NCBI GenBank assembly: GCA_015067895.1 | Contig: SVLP01000007.1 | Span: 25,732 to 89,731, forward strand | Source of the DNA: Oscillospiraceae bacterium | GTDB lineage: Bacteria; Bacillota_A; Clostridia; Oscillospirales; Oscillospiraceae | Length of the DNA: 64,000 nucleotides | Reading direction: 5' to 3' | Shown here: in pieces, positions 46,508 to 53,965 of the stretch | Numbering within the stretch: the stretch's first letter is position 1 | Layout of the letters: each line of letters starts with the position of its first letter | Translations under genes and position numbers: made by a program | Notes under the pieces: generated by a model | Database searches by the model: none | What the model was told of the DNA's origin: nothing | Seen by the model: only the letters and a program-made list of their open reading frames with translations

Positions 46508-46891
46508 CAAAAAAGTGTGCCCCGCGCGGAAAAATGTCATCACCAGACGAACGGCTGTCAAGATACCCTGTAGGGGAGAGTCATGACCCTCCCGACCAGC
46601 CTGGACAACTGAAGAAGCCGCCCAAAGCTACTTCTGTCATTGCGAGGCCGAAGGCCGCGGCAATCTCCTGGTACTGCATCTGAATCTGCACATTGTACCA
46701 GGAGATCGCCGCGCCCCGTTGGGGCTCGCGATGACATGGTTATCGAAGGCTGTTCCTTCTATTTCTACACACAGCAATCAACCAACCTGGGCGGCGGGGT
46801 GGTGCTCTGCGCAGCGAATCCAGAATCCAATGATTGCCGGAGGCAATCACACCTTGATTCCTATGCCCCCGCCCTATGAGAAAGTCAAATA
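46508..46891. other. Gene-free stretch between the two HTH-cupin-ligase genes
   Basis: Apart from REP element D (46635-46737) and a small stem TGATTGCC/GGCAATCA near 46832-46851 that may end the ligase 2 transcript weakly, I see no gene or known signal here. Confidence 0.6.
46635..46737. repeat. REP-pair element D
   Basis: GTCATTGCGAGGCCGAAGG and the inverted CCCCGTTGGGGCTCGCGATGAC enclose an inner inverted repeat (CTCCTGGTAC/GTACCAGGAG). Same family ends as A-C, different spacer. Confidence 0.8.
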
Positions 46892-49162
46892 TTACAGCTT
46901 ATTGCGGATGATCTTACCGCTGATGGTCTTGGGCAGCTCCTCCCGGAACTCCACGATGCGCGGATACTTATAAGGTGCAGTGCGCTGCTTGACGTAATTC
47001 TGGATCTCCTTCTTGAGCTCGTCGGTGCCCTCGGTGCCCTTGACCAGGACGATGCAGGCCTTGACCACCTGGCCTCGCACCTCGTCGGGGGCGGCGCAGA
47101 CGCCGCACTCCAGAACGTAGGGCAGCTCCATGATGGTGGACTCGATCTCGAAGGGCCCGATGCGGTAGCCGGAGGACTTGATGACGTCGTCGGCACGGCC
47201 CACGTACCAGTAGTAGCCGTCCTCGTCCCGCCAGGCCAGGTCGCCGGTGTGATACATGCCGTCATGCCACACGGCGTCGGTGGCTTCCTTGTTCCGGTAG
47301 TAGCCCAGGAACACGCCGCAGGTGGGCTTGGGGTCGGTGCGGATGACGATCTCGCCATTGATGCCGTCGGCGACGGGGTTTCCGTCGGCGTCCACCAGAT
47401 CGATGCCGTAGCCGGGGACGGGCTTGCCCATGGCACCGGGCTTGAGCTGGGTGCCCACCAGGTTGGCGATGCCCAGGGTCATCTCGGTCTGGCCGAAGCC
47501 CTCGGCGATGCGCAGGCCGGTGGCCTGCTCGAACTTGTAGAAGACCTCGGGGTTCAGGGCCTCGCCTGCGGTGGTGGCGTGGCGGATGGAGGAGAGGTCG
47601 TAGTTGCTCAGATCCTTCTTGATGAGCATCCGGTACATGGTGGGAGGCGCACAGAAGGTGGTGATGTTGTACTTTGCGAACATGGGCAGGATCTTCTCCG
47701 CATCGAAGCGGTCGAAGTCATAGACGAAGACCGCGCCCTCACAGAGCCACTGGCCGTAGAGCTTGCCCCACAGAGCCTTGCCCCAGCCGGTCTCGGAGAT
47801 GGTGAAGTGGAGACCGTCCCGCTCGCACATATGCCAGTATTTGGCGGTCACATAGTGACCCAGGGCATATTTATAGGAATGCATGGCCATCTTGGGATAG
47901 CCGGTGGTGCCGGAGGTGAAGAGCATCAGCATGGGATCGGAGCCGCAGGGGGCATCCTTGGTGCGCACCCAGCGGCGGGAGAAGTAGTGATACTCGTTGT
48001 CGAAATCGTGCCAGCCCTCTCTGGAGCCGCCCACCAGGATCTTGGTCAGATTCTCCATGCCGGCGGTCTTCTGAGCCAGCTCCACCTGACGGGCGGTGTC
48101 GCCGTCGGCGGTGCAGACGATGGCGTTGACATCCGCCGCCTGGAAGCGGTAGACGAAGTCCTTCTCCACCAGCTGGTTGGTGGCGGGGATGGCGATGGCA
48201 CCCAGCTTGTGCAGGCCCAGGATGGAGAACCAGAACTGGTAGTGCCGCTTGAGCACCAGCATGACCCGGTCGCCCCGGGTGATGCCCAGGGAGCTGAAAT
48301 AGTTGGCAGCCTGGGAGGAGGCATCCTTGATGTCCTTGAAGGTGAACCGCCGCTCGGTCATGTCATTTGCGATGTGCACCATGGCCAGCTTGTCGGGGCT
48401 GCGGCGGGCGATGGCATCCACGGTATCGAAGGCGAAGTTGTACTCCTCCGCGCCGTCGAAGGTCATTCCCTTCAATGCACCGTGCTCGTCCTCCTCGGCA
48501 TGGAGGAACTTCTCGCACAGCAGCTTGCTGGCCGGGTCGGCCTTGCCGCTGTGGGCGATGAACATGGGCTGGTCGGTGGTATCGGAGGCCATAATCATGG
48601 CCAGGAACACACAGTCCTGACCTTCCACAGCGATCATGCCGTGGGGGGTGGAGGACTTGTAGAAGATGGAGTCGCCCTCGTGGAGGACTTCCTCGTGGTC
48701 GCCCACCTTGATCTTCATGGCACCCTTGATGACCAGATCGAACTCCTGGCCGGAGTGGGTGGTGGTGTGGATGGGCTGATCCTGAAGCTTTTCGTCATAC
48801 TGGTAGGTGACCCAGTAGGGGGTGGCCAGCTTCTTGCGGAACATGGGAGCCATATCCTGGATGGTGATGCCATCCTCGCTGGCGGTGACCAGACCCTTGC
48901 CCCTGCGGGTGACGGTGTAGCCGGACAGCTTGGCGCTGCGGCCCTCCAGCAGAACGGTGATCTCCACACCGAAGACCTTGGCACATTTATGCAGGAACGT
49001 AAAGGGAAGGTCTGTGGTACCGGTCTCATAGAGCTTGTAGGTATCCTCGGAAACTTCCGTCAGCTCAGCCATCTTCTGCATGCTGTATCCCAGCAGCTCG
49101 CGCATGTCCCTAATTCGGTTCGCCACCTCCATCAGCTGGGTTGCAGGATTCTGGTTGCTCAT
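46892..49162 (-). CDS. HTH-cupin-acyl-CoA synthetase fusion 2 (T-box controlled)
   Basis: A 756-residue paralogue of the 43.9-kb protein with the same order. The XRE-type HTH is at about 8-62 (RIRDMRELLGYSMQKMAELT), the cupin at about 120-200 (HSGQEFDLVIKG to STPHGMIAV), and an AMP-forming synthetase follows with LFTSGTTGYPK, GRADDVIKSSGYRIGP and the catalytic Lys in KTISGKIIRNK. The two differ throughout, so they are an older duplication and may activate different acids. ATG at 49162 has AAAGGA 8 nt upstream. It has its own T-box leader and promoter. Confidence 0.88.
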   Translation of the reverse strand: MSNQNPATQLMEVANRIRDMRELLGYSMQKMAELTEVSEDTYKLYETGTTDLPFTFLHKCAKVFGVEITVLLEGRSAKLSGYTVTRRGKGLVTASEDGITIQDMAPMFRKKLATPYWVTYQYDEKLQDQPIHTTTHSGQEFDLVIKGAMKIKVGDHEEVLHEGDSIFYKSSTPHGMIAVEGQDCVFLAMIMASDTTDQPMFIAHSGKADPASKLLCEKFLHAEEDEHGALKGMTFDGAEEYNFAFDTVDAIARRSPDKLAMVHIANDMTERRFTFKDIKDASSQAANYFSSLGITRGDRVMLVLKRHYQFWFSILGLHKLGAIAIPATNQLVEKDFVYRFQAADVNAIVCTADGDTARQVELAQKTAGMENLTKILVGGSREGWHDFDNEYHYFSRRWVRTKDAPCGSDPMLMLFTSGTTGYPKMAMHSYKYALGHYVTAKYWHMCERDGLHFTISETGWGKALWGKLYGQWLCEGAVFVYDFDRFDAEKILPMFAKYNITTFCAPPTMYRMLIKKDLSNYDLSSIRHATTAGEALNPEVFYKFEQATGLRIAEGFGQTEMTLGIANLVGTQLKPGAMGKPVPGYGIDLVDADGNPVADGINGEIVIRTDPKPTCGVFLGYYRNKEATDAVWHDGMYHTGDLAWRDEDGYYWYVGRADDVIKSSGYRIGPFEIESTIMELPYVLECGVCAAPDEVRGQVVKACIVLVKGTEGTDELKKEIQNYVKQRTAPYKYPRIVEFREELPKTISGKIIRNKL

Positions 49163-49187
49163 ACGATCATTCCTTTCAATACAAAAT

Positions 49188-49473
49188 AAAAAACGCCCCA
49201 AAACGCCGCGCTTCGCGCGATCATTTTGAGACGAGTAACAACAATACCCGCGGTACCACTCAAATTACGGCTTTCGCCGTCCCTTCAGACTCCAGCAAGT
49301 CCTATCCCTTAACGCGGGCAGACGGGTACGCCTGGCGTTTTTCGCTCGGCGCACCGGCTCGGAAGTGATGGGTTCCATGGCTTCACACTGTCAGCTTCCA
49401 CCAGCCGCTGACTCTCTGCAAGTGTCTTGGCCGAACCGTCTTCGTCACAGCCGTTCGGTGATATTTGCGATGT
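49188..49473 (-). promoter_or_regulatory. T-box leader 2
   Basis: On the minus strand: stem I with AGAGAG and the GGTGGAAGC distal loop; core TGGTACCGCGG (49248-49258); and a terminator stem (CGTCTCAAAA with TTTTGGGGCG, inner GCGC/GCGC) ending in TTTTTT (49188-49235). The likely specifier-loop strand is GAAGCCATG between paired AGTGT and GAACC; which triplet is read is uncertain. Confidence 0.93.
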
Positions 49474-49479
49474 GCACCC

Positions 49480-49508
49480 ACTTTAGCACGGCAGCCAAAA
49501 AAAGTCAA
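49480..49508 (-). promoter_or_regulatory. Promoter of T-box leader 2
   Basis: TTGACT (49503-49508) and TAAAGT (49480-49485) with a 17-bp spacer. Confidence 0.78.
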
Positions 49509-49544
49509 TCCTCATGTTTCACAAATTGAAAGGAAATTTCGCGG

Positions 49545-49560
49545 TGTATATCTGTATACA
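49545..49560. promoter_or_regulatory. Palindrome TGTATA-TCTG-TATACA between divergent T-box promoters
   Basis: A perfect 6-4-6 inverted repeat midway between the two promoters; a related TGTATACA lies at 49614-49621. It is a candidate operator, possibly for the HTH domains of the ligase fusions. Confidence 0.5.
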
Positions 49561-49578
49561 TTTTCGGCGTTTCAGCGG

Positions 49579-49607
49579 TTGACAAACGGGTCTGTTTGTG
49601 CTTAAAT
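49579..49607 (+). promoter_or_regulatory. Promoter of T-box leader 3
   Basis: TTGACA (49579-49584) and TTAAAT (49602-49607) with a 17-bp spacer. Confidence 0.78.
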
Positions 49608-49613
49608 GTCATG

Positions 49614-49890
49614 TGTATACATCGCAAAGACATTGAAGGAAAAATCCTCCCTGTTCCATGCTTCAGAGAGCCGGCGGCTGGTGCGAGCCGGTGGATTGGG
49701 CCCGGAGGTCTGGTTCCTGAGTCGGTTCTGTAAACGGGCATGGGCCTCAGTAATGGAACCCGGGTTCCCCCGTTACCGGGATAGGGCTTACTGGAGCCCG
49801 AAGAGATTTCCCCACCGGGAAATAATCAGGGTGGTACCGCGGATCAACGATTCGTCCCTGGAGCCGAAGGGCTCCGGGGATTTCTTATTT
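49614..49890 (+). promoter_or_regulatory. T-box leader 3
   Basis: Stem I carries AGAGAG and the GGTGCGAGCC distal loop; the core is TGGTACCGCGG (49832-49842); the terminator is CCCTGGAGCC/GGCTCCGGGG with a GAAG loop and T-rich tail (49855-49888). A plausible fold puts TCTGG between paired GGAGG and TTCCT, which would allow CTG (Leu) or TGG (Trp) as specifier. It controls the LeuA-like gene and the TIM-barrel-ligase gene. Confidence 0.93.
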
Positions 49891-49909
49891 TCAGCAAGGA
49901 GTAATCATT

Positions 49910-51322
49910 ATGAAGCAGATCAGAATCAGTGATGTGACCATGAAGCAGTCTGGCCCCGAGATCTCCCTGTCCTTCCGGGAGAAGATCGAGATGTCGAAGC
50001 TGCTCGATAAGCTGGGCGTGGACCTTATTGAGCTGGAGCCCATCATCCAGCCCAAGATCGACAGCCTGCGCATCAAGTCCGTGGCCGCCGCCGTCAAGCA
50101 CAGTGCCGTGGCCGTGCCCGTGGCATTGAACAGCGAGAGCGTCCGGCTGACCTGGAACGCCCTGAAGGACGCGAAGCATCCGAGACTTCAGGTCTGCGCC
50201 CCCGTCAGCCCCGTGCAGATGGAATATCTGCACCACAAGAAGCCCGATGCCATGATCGCCGCCGTGAAGCAGACCATCACCGACTGTCTGGCACTTTGCC
50301 CCGATGTGGAATTCGTGGCTGACGATGCCACCCGCAGTGACCCGGCGTTCCTCTACGAGATCATCGCCGCCGCCATCGCCGCCGGTGCAAAAACCGTCAC
50401 CGTCTGCGACACCGCCGGTGCCATGCTGCCCAACGAGTTCACCCAGTTCCTCCGGGAGCTGTACGCCAATGTGCCCCAGCTGGAGACCGTGTGTCTCGGC
50501 ATCTCCTGCGCCGATGACCTGTCCATGGCCGACTCCTGCGCCTTTGCCGCCATCCGCTATGGCGCAGGCGAGATCAAGGCCGCAGCCTACCGGCTGAACA
50601 TGGTCTCCCTGCCCAACGTGGCCAGGATCCTCCGGGCCAAGGGCGACATCTACAACGCCGCCTGCTCCGTTCAGCTCACCCAGATGAAGCGCATCACCAA
50701 CCAGATCGCCTGGATGTGCCAGACCGGCCGGAAGAAGAGCTCCCCCTTTGACAATGGTGTCCAGGAGGATGATGCGGGCGTGTACCTGACCGCCCACGAC
50801 GACCTCGCCGCAGTCATGAAGGTGGCCCTGCATCTGGGCTACGACCTGAGCGAGGAGGATGGTGCCAAGGTTTATGATGCCTTCCGGGCCATCGCCGCAA
50901 AGAAGGAGAAGGTAACCGCAAAGGAGCTGGATGCCATCGTGGCCTCCGCCGCCATGCAGGTGCCCCCCACCTATGTTCTGGACAGCTACGTGGTCACCTC
51001 CGGCAACACCATCTCCGCCACCGCCCACCTGAAGCTCCACAAAAATGAGAAGGTGCTGGAGGGTGTCTCCATCGGCGACGGCCCCATCGATGCCGCCTTC
51101 CTGGCCATCGAGCAGATCACCGGCCAGCACTACGAGCTGGACGACTTCCAGATCCAGGCCGTCACCGAGGGCCGGGAGGCCATGGGCCAGACCGTGGTCA
51201 AGCTCCGCTCCGCTGGAAAGGTCTACTCCGGCCGGGGCATCTCCACCGACATCGTCGGTGCCAGCATCCACGCCTACTTAAGCGCACTGAACAAGATCGT
51301 CTATGAGGAGGACAACGTATGA
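49910..51322 (+). CDS. LeuA/HMGL-like protein lacking metal-binding residues
   Basis: A 470-residue homologue of 2-isopropylmalate synthase with an HMGL barrel (1-280), linker, and a C-terminal LeuA-type allosteric domain (about 375-465; GDGPIDAAFLAIE and GRGISTDIVGAS). The catalytic DxTLRDGxQ motif is replaced by SDVTMKQSGPE, and the metal-binding HxH of LeuA is replaced by ISCADD. The divalent metal ligands and the catalytic Arg are therefore missing, and normal condensation is unlikely. It may sense leucine or have another role. AAGGAG precedes ATG; the next gene starts 4 bp before its stop. Confidence 0.85.
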   Translation: MKQIRISDVTMKQSGPEISLSFREKIEMSKLLDKLGVDLIELEPIIQPKIDSLRIKSVAAAVKHSAVAVPVALNSESVRLTWNALKDAKHPRLQVCAPVSPVQMEYLHHKKPDAMIAAVKQTITDCLALCPDVEFVADDATRSDPAFLYEIIAAAIAAGAKTVTVCDTAGAMLPNEFTQFLRELYANVPQLETVCLGISCADDLSMADSCAFAAIRYGAGEIKAAAYRLNMVSLPNVARILRAKGDIYNAACSVQLTQMKRITNQIAWMCQTGRKKSSPFDNGVQEDDAGVYLTAHDDLAAVMKVALHLGYDLSEEDGAKVYDAFRAIAAKKEKVTAKELDAIVASAAMQVPPTYVLDSYVVTSGNTISATAHLKLHKNEKVLEGVSIGDGPIDAAFLAIEQITGQHYELDDFQIQAVTEGREAMGQTVVKLRSAGKVYSGRGISTDIVGASIHAYLSALNKIVYEEDNV

Positions 51323-53835
51323 ATCTCTCCTTTTCCACCCGCGGCTGGGGCGACATGAGCTGGGAAGCTCTGCTGGAGGTCGCCCTCGATATGAAGTTCA
51401 CCGGCATCGAGGTCTACAACCTCTTCAAGTTCCCCGGGCTGACCGACCGGGGCGGCCCCTTCCACAAACACAAGATCGCAGCCACCCTGCGGCAGCTGCG
51501 GGATCTGAAGCTGAAGCTCCCCTGTCTGGACACCTCTCTGGATCTCAGCGAGTCTGCGGAGCATGCCGAAACCCTCAAGACCGTCATGGCCGCCGCCCAT
51601 GACCTGCAGGTACCCTACGTGGTCTGCTGGGCATCCAAAAACGAGGAGGCCCTGATCCGGGAAAGCATGGATCAGCTTCTGCCCCTGGCCGAGGAGCTGA
51701 ATGTCTGCATCCTGCTCAAGACCAGCGGCATCTTCGCCGATACCGCCTGTCTGCGTTCCTTCCTGGAGCGCTACGCCAGCGACTACTTAGGTGCCCTGTG
51801 GGATATGCACCATCCCTACCGGGACTTTGGCGAGAGTGCCGACGCCACCATCAAGAATCTGGGCACCTACGTCAAGCATGTCCACCTGCGGGACTCCGAT
51901 GACGCGGACACCTACAACCTGATCGGCGAGGGCAACCTGCCCGTCTCCGAGATGATGCGGGCCCTGGGCTCCATCAACTACGACGGCTTCATCTCCCTGG
52001 AGTGGAAGCCCGAGTGGATGGAGGATCTGACCGACCGGGAGATCATCTTCCCCCACTTCGTCAACTACATGTCCCGCTTCGACAACCCCCGCAAGCGCAA
52101 AAAGTCCCTCTATTATAATCACGACGGCTCCGGCCAGTACATCTGGAAGAAGAACGACCTGATCGATCTGACCTTCCCCCAGGTGCTGGATCGGCTGGTG
52201 GAGGAATTCCCCGACCAGTACTGCTTCAAGTACACCACCCTGGACTACACCCGCACCTACGAGGAGTTCCGGGAGGATGTGGACAATTTCGCCCGGGCTC
52301 TGGTGTCTCTCGGCGTGAAGGCCGGCTCCAAGGTCGCCATCTGGGCCACCAACGTGCCCGCCTGGTACATCACCTTCTGGGCCACCACCAAGCTGGGTGC
52401 CGTCCTGGTCACCGTCAACACCGCCTACAAGATCCACGAGGCCGAGTACCTGCTGCGCCAGTCCGACACCCACACCCTGGTGATGATCGAATCCGCCCTG
52501 GATTCCAACTATAAGAACATCATCAATGAGATCTGCCCGGAGATCGCAAAGAGCAAGCCGGGCCAGGCCCTCCACTGCAAGCGGCTGCCCTTCCTGCGCA
52601 ATGTCATCACCGTGGATTTCAAGCAGCCCGGCTGTCTGACCTTCGACGAGGCCATGGCAAGAGCCGACCTGACTCCCCTGGAGGAGGTGCAGCGCATGGC
52701 CGCCGCCGTCCATCCCGACGATGTGTGCAACATGCAGTACACCTCCGGCACCACGGGCTTTCCCAAGGGCGTCATGCTGACCCACTACAACGTGGTCAAC
52801 AATGGCAAGTGCATCGGCGACCGGATGGGTCTTAGCACCGCCGACCGCATGATGATCCAGGTGCCCATGTTCCACTGCTTCGGCATGACATTGTCCATGA
52901 CCTCCTCCATGACCCACGGAGCCACCATGTGCCCCATGCCCTACTTCTCCGCGAAATCTTCCCTTGCCTGCATCAATCAGGAGCGCATCACCTGCTTCAA
53001 TGGTGTTCCCACCATGTTCATCGCCATGTTCAACCATCCGGACTACCGCAAGACCGACTTCAGCTATATGCGCACCGGCATCATGGCGGGCGCAGGCTGT
53101 CCGCCCGAGCTGATGCGGCGTGCCGCCCAGCCCGACGAGATGAACATGCGGGGCATCGTCTCCGTCTACGGCCAGACCGAGTGTGCCCCCGGCAACACCA
53201 TGTCCTCCTGGACAGACTCCATCGAGGTGCGCACCGAGACCGTTGGCTACGACTTCCCCCATGTGGAGTGCAAGATCATCGACCCCGAGACCGGTGAGGA
53301 GGTTCCCGCCGGTGTCAACGGCGAGTTCTGCGCCCGGGGCTACAACACCATGAAGGGCTACTACAAGATGCCCCAGGCCACCGCCGACACCATCGACGCC
53401 GACGGCTGGCTCCACTCCGGCGACCTTGCCTGCAAGGATGAGAACGGCTGCTACCGGATCACCGGCCGCCTGAAGGACATGATTATCCGAGGCGGCGAGA
53501 ACATCTACCCCAAGGAGATCGAGGAATTCGTCTACACCCATCCCAAGGTGCGGGACGTCCAGGTCATCGGCGTCCCCGACAAGCGGTACGGTGAGGAAAT
53601 CATGGCCTGCATCATCCTCAAGGAGCCCGGCTCCATGACCGTTGAAGAGATGACCGCCTACATCAAGGCCAGCATGGCCCGCCACAAGGTGCCCCGCTAC
53701 ATCGAGTTCGTGGACAGCTTCCCCATGAACGCCGCAGGCAAGATCCTGAAGTACAAGATGCGCCAGGACTTCGCCAAAAAGCTGGGACTGGTGGGCGACG
53801 GCTCCGACACCGCAGGGCCTGCTGAGAAGTGCTGA
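51319..53835 (+). CDS. TIM-barrel (xylose isomerase-like)-acyl-CoA synthetase fusion
   Basis: An 838-residue two-domain protein. Residues about 1-255 are a sugar-phosphate isomerase/epimerase-type TIM barrel (start NLSFSTRGWGDMSWEALLE, metal-site-like WDMHHPYRDF and HVHLRDSD, GFISLEWKPEW). Residues about 270-825 are an AMP-forming acyl-CoA ligase of the FadD/AlkK type, with P-loop QYTSGTTGFPKGVM, GYGQTE-like VYGQTECAPG, GRLKDMIIRGGENIYP and Lys in AGKILKYKM. It overlaps the LeuA-like gene by 4 bp, so the two are coupled under T-box 3. The last codons (TGC TGA) come from the heptad repeat of the junction. Substrate unknown. Confidence 0.88.
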   Translation: MNLSFSTRGWGDMSWEALLEVALDMKFTGIEVYNLFKFPGLTDRGGPFHKHKIAATLRQLRDLKLKLPCLDTSLDLSESAEHAETLKTVMAAAHDLQVPYVVCWASKNEEALIRESMDQLLPLAEELNVCILLKTSGIFADTACLRSFLERYASDYLGALWDMHHPYRDFGESADATIKNLGTYVKHVHLRDSDDADTYNLIGEGNLPVSEMMRALGSINYDGFISLEWKPEWMEDLTDREIIFPHFVNYMSRFDNPRKRKKSLYYNHDGSGQYIWKKNDLIDLTFPQVLDRLVEEFPDQYCFKYTTLDYTRTYEEFREDVDNFARALVSLGVKAGSKVAIWATNVPAWYITFWATTKLGAVLVTVNTAYKIHEAEYLLRQSDTHTLVMIESALDSNYKNIINEICPEIAKSKPGQALHCKRLPFLRNVITVDFKQPGCLTFDEAMARADLTPLEEVQRMAAAVHPDDVCNMQYTSGTTGFPKGVMLTHYNVVNNGKCIGDRMGLSTADRMMIQVPMFHCFGMTLSMTSSMTHGATMCPMPYFSAKSSLACINQERITCFNGVPTMFIAMFNHPDYRKTDFSYMRTGIMAGAGCPPELMRRAAQPDEMNMRGIVSVYGQTECAPGNTMSSWTDSIEVRTETVGYDFPHVECKIIDPETGEEVPAGVNGEFCARGYNTMKGYYKMPQATADTIDADGWLHSGDLACKDENGCYRITGRLKDMIIRGGENIYPKEIEEFVYTHPKVRDVQVIGVPDKRYGEEIMACIILKEPGSMTVEEMTAYIKASMARHKVPRYIEFVDSFPMNAAGKILKYKMRQDFAKKLGLVGDGSDTAGPAEKC

Positions 53836-53965
53836 GTTCTGAGTTCCGAGTGCTGAATTAATTCCTATACTATAAAAATGCGAAAAGAATCCGCCCATTT
53901 CCAAACCTTCGGAAATGGGCGGATCCTCTTTTCACTCAGCCCTCAGCACTCTGCACTCAGCACTG
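53830..53965. repeat. AGTGCTGA repeats, junction 3
   Basis: AAGTGCTGAGTTCTGAG-type units follow the ligase 3' end and the inverted CAGCACTCTGCACTCAGCACT precedes the glycerate kinase end, around a terminator. Both convergent genes use TGC TGA from the repeat as final Cys and stop. Confidence 0.82.
53883..53932. terminator. Bidirectional terminator, ligase/glycerate kinase junction
   Basis: AAAAGAATCCGCCCATTTCC pairs with GGAAATGGGCGGAT followed by CCTCTTTT; T-runs on both strands. Confidence 0.92.

Noticed and set aside
13100..46737. Insertion sequence or transposase linked to the REP elements
   Set aside because: No transposase-like gene is found anywhere in the window; the elements are non-coding.
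49614..49890. A definite leucine specifier in T-box 3
   Set aside because: Hand folding allows CTG or TGG depending on where stems end; the LeuA-like gene makes leucine tempting, but that would be circular.
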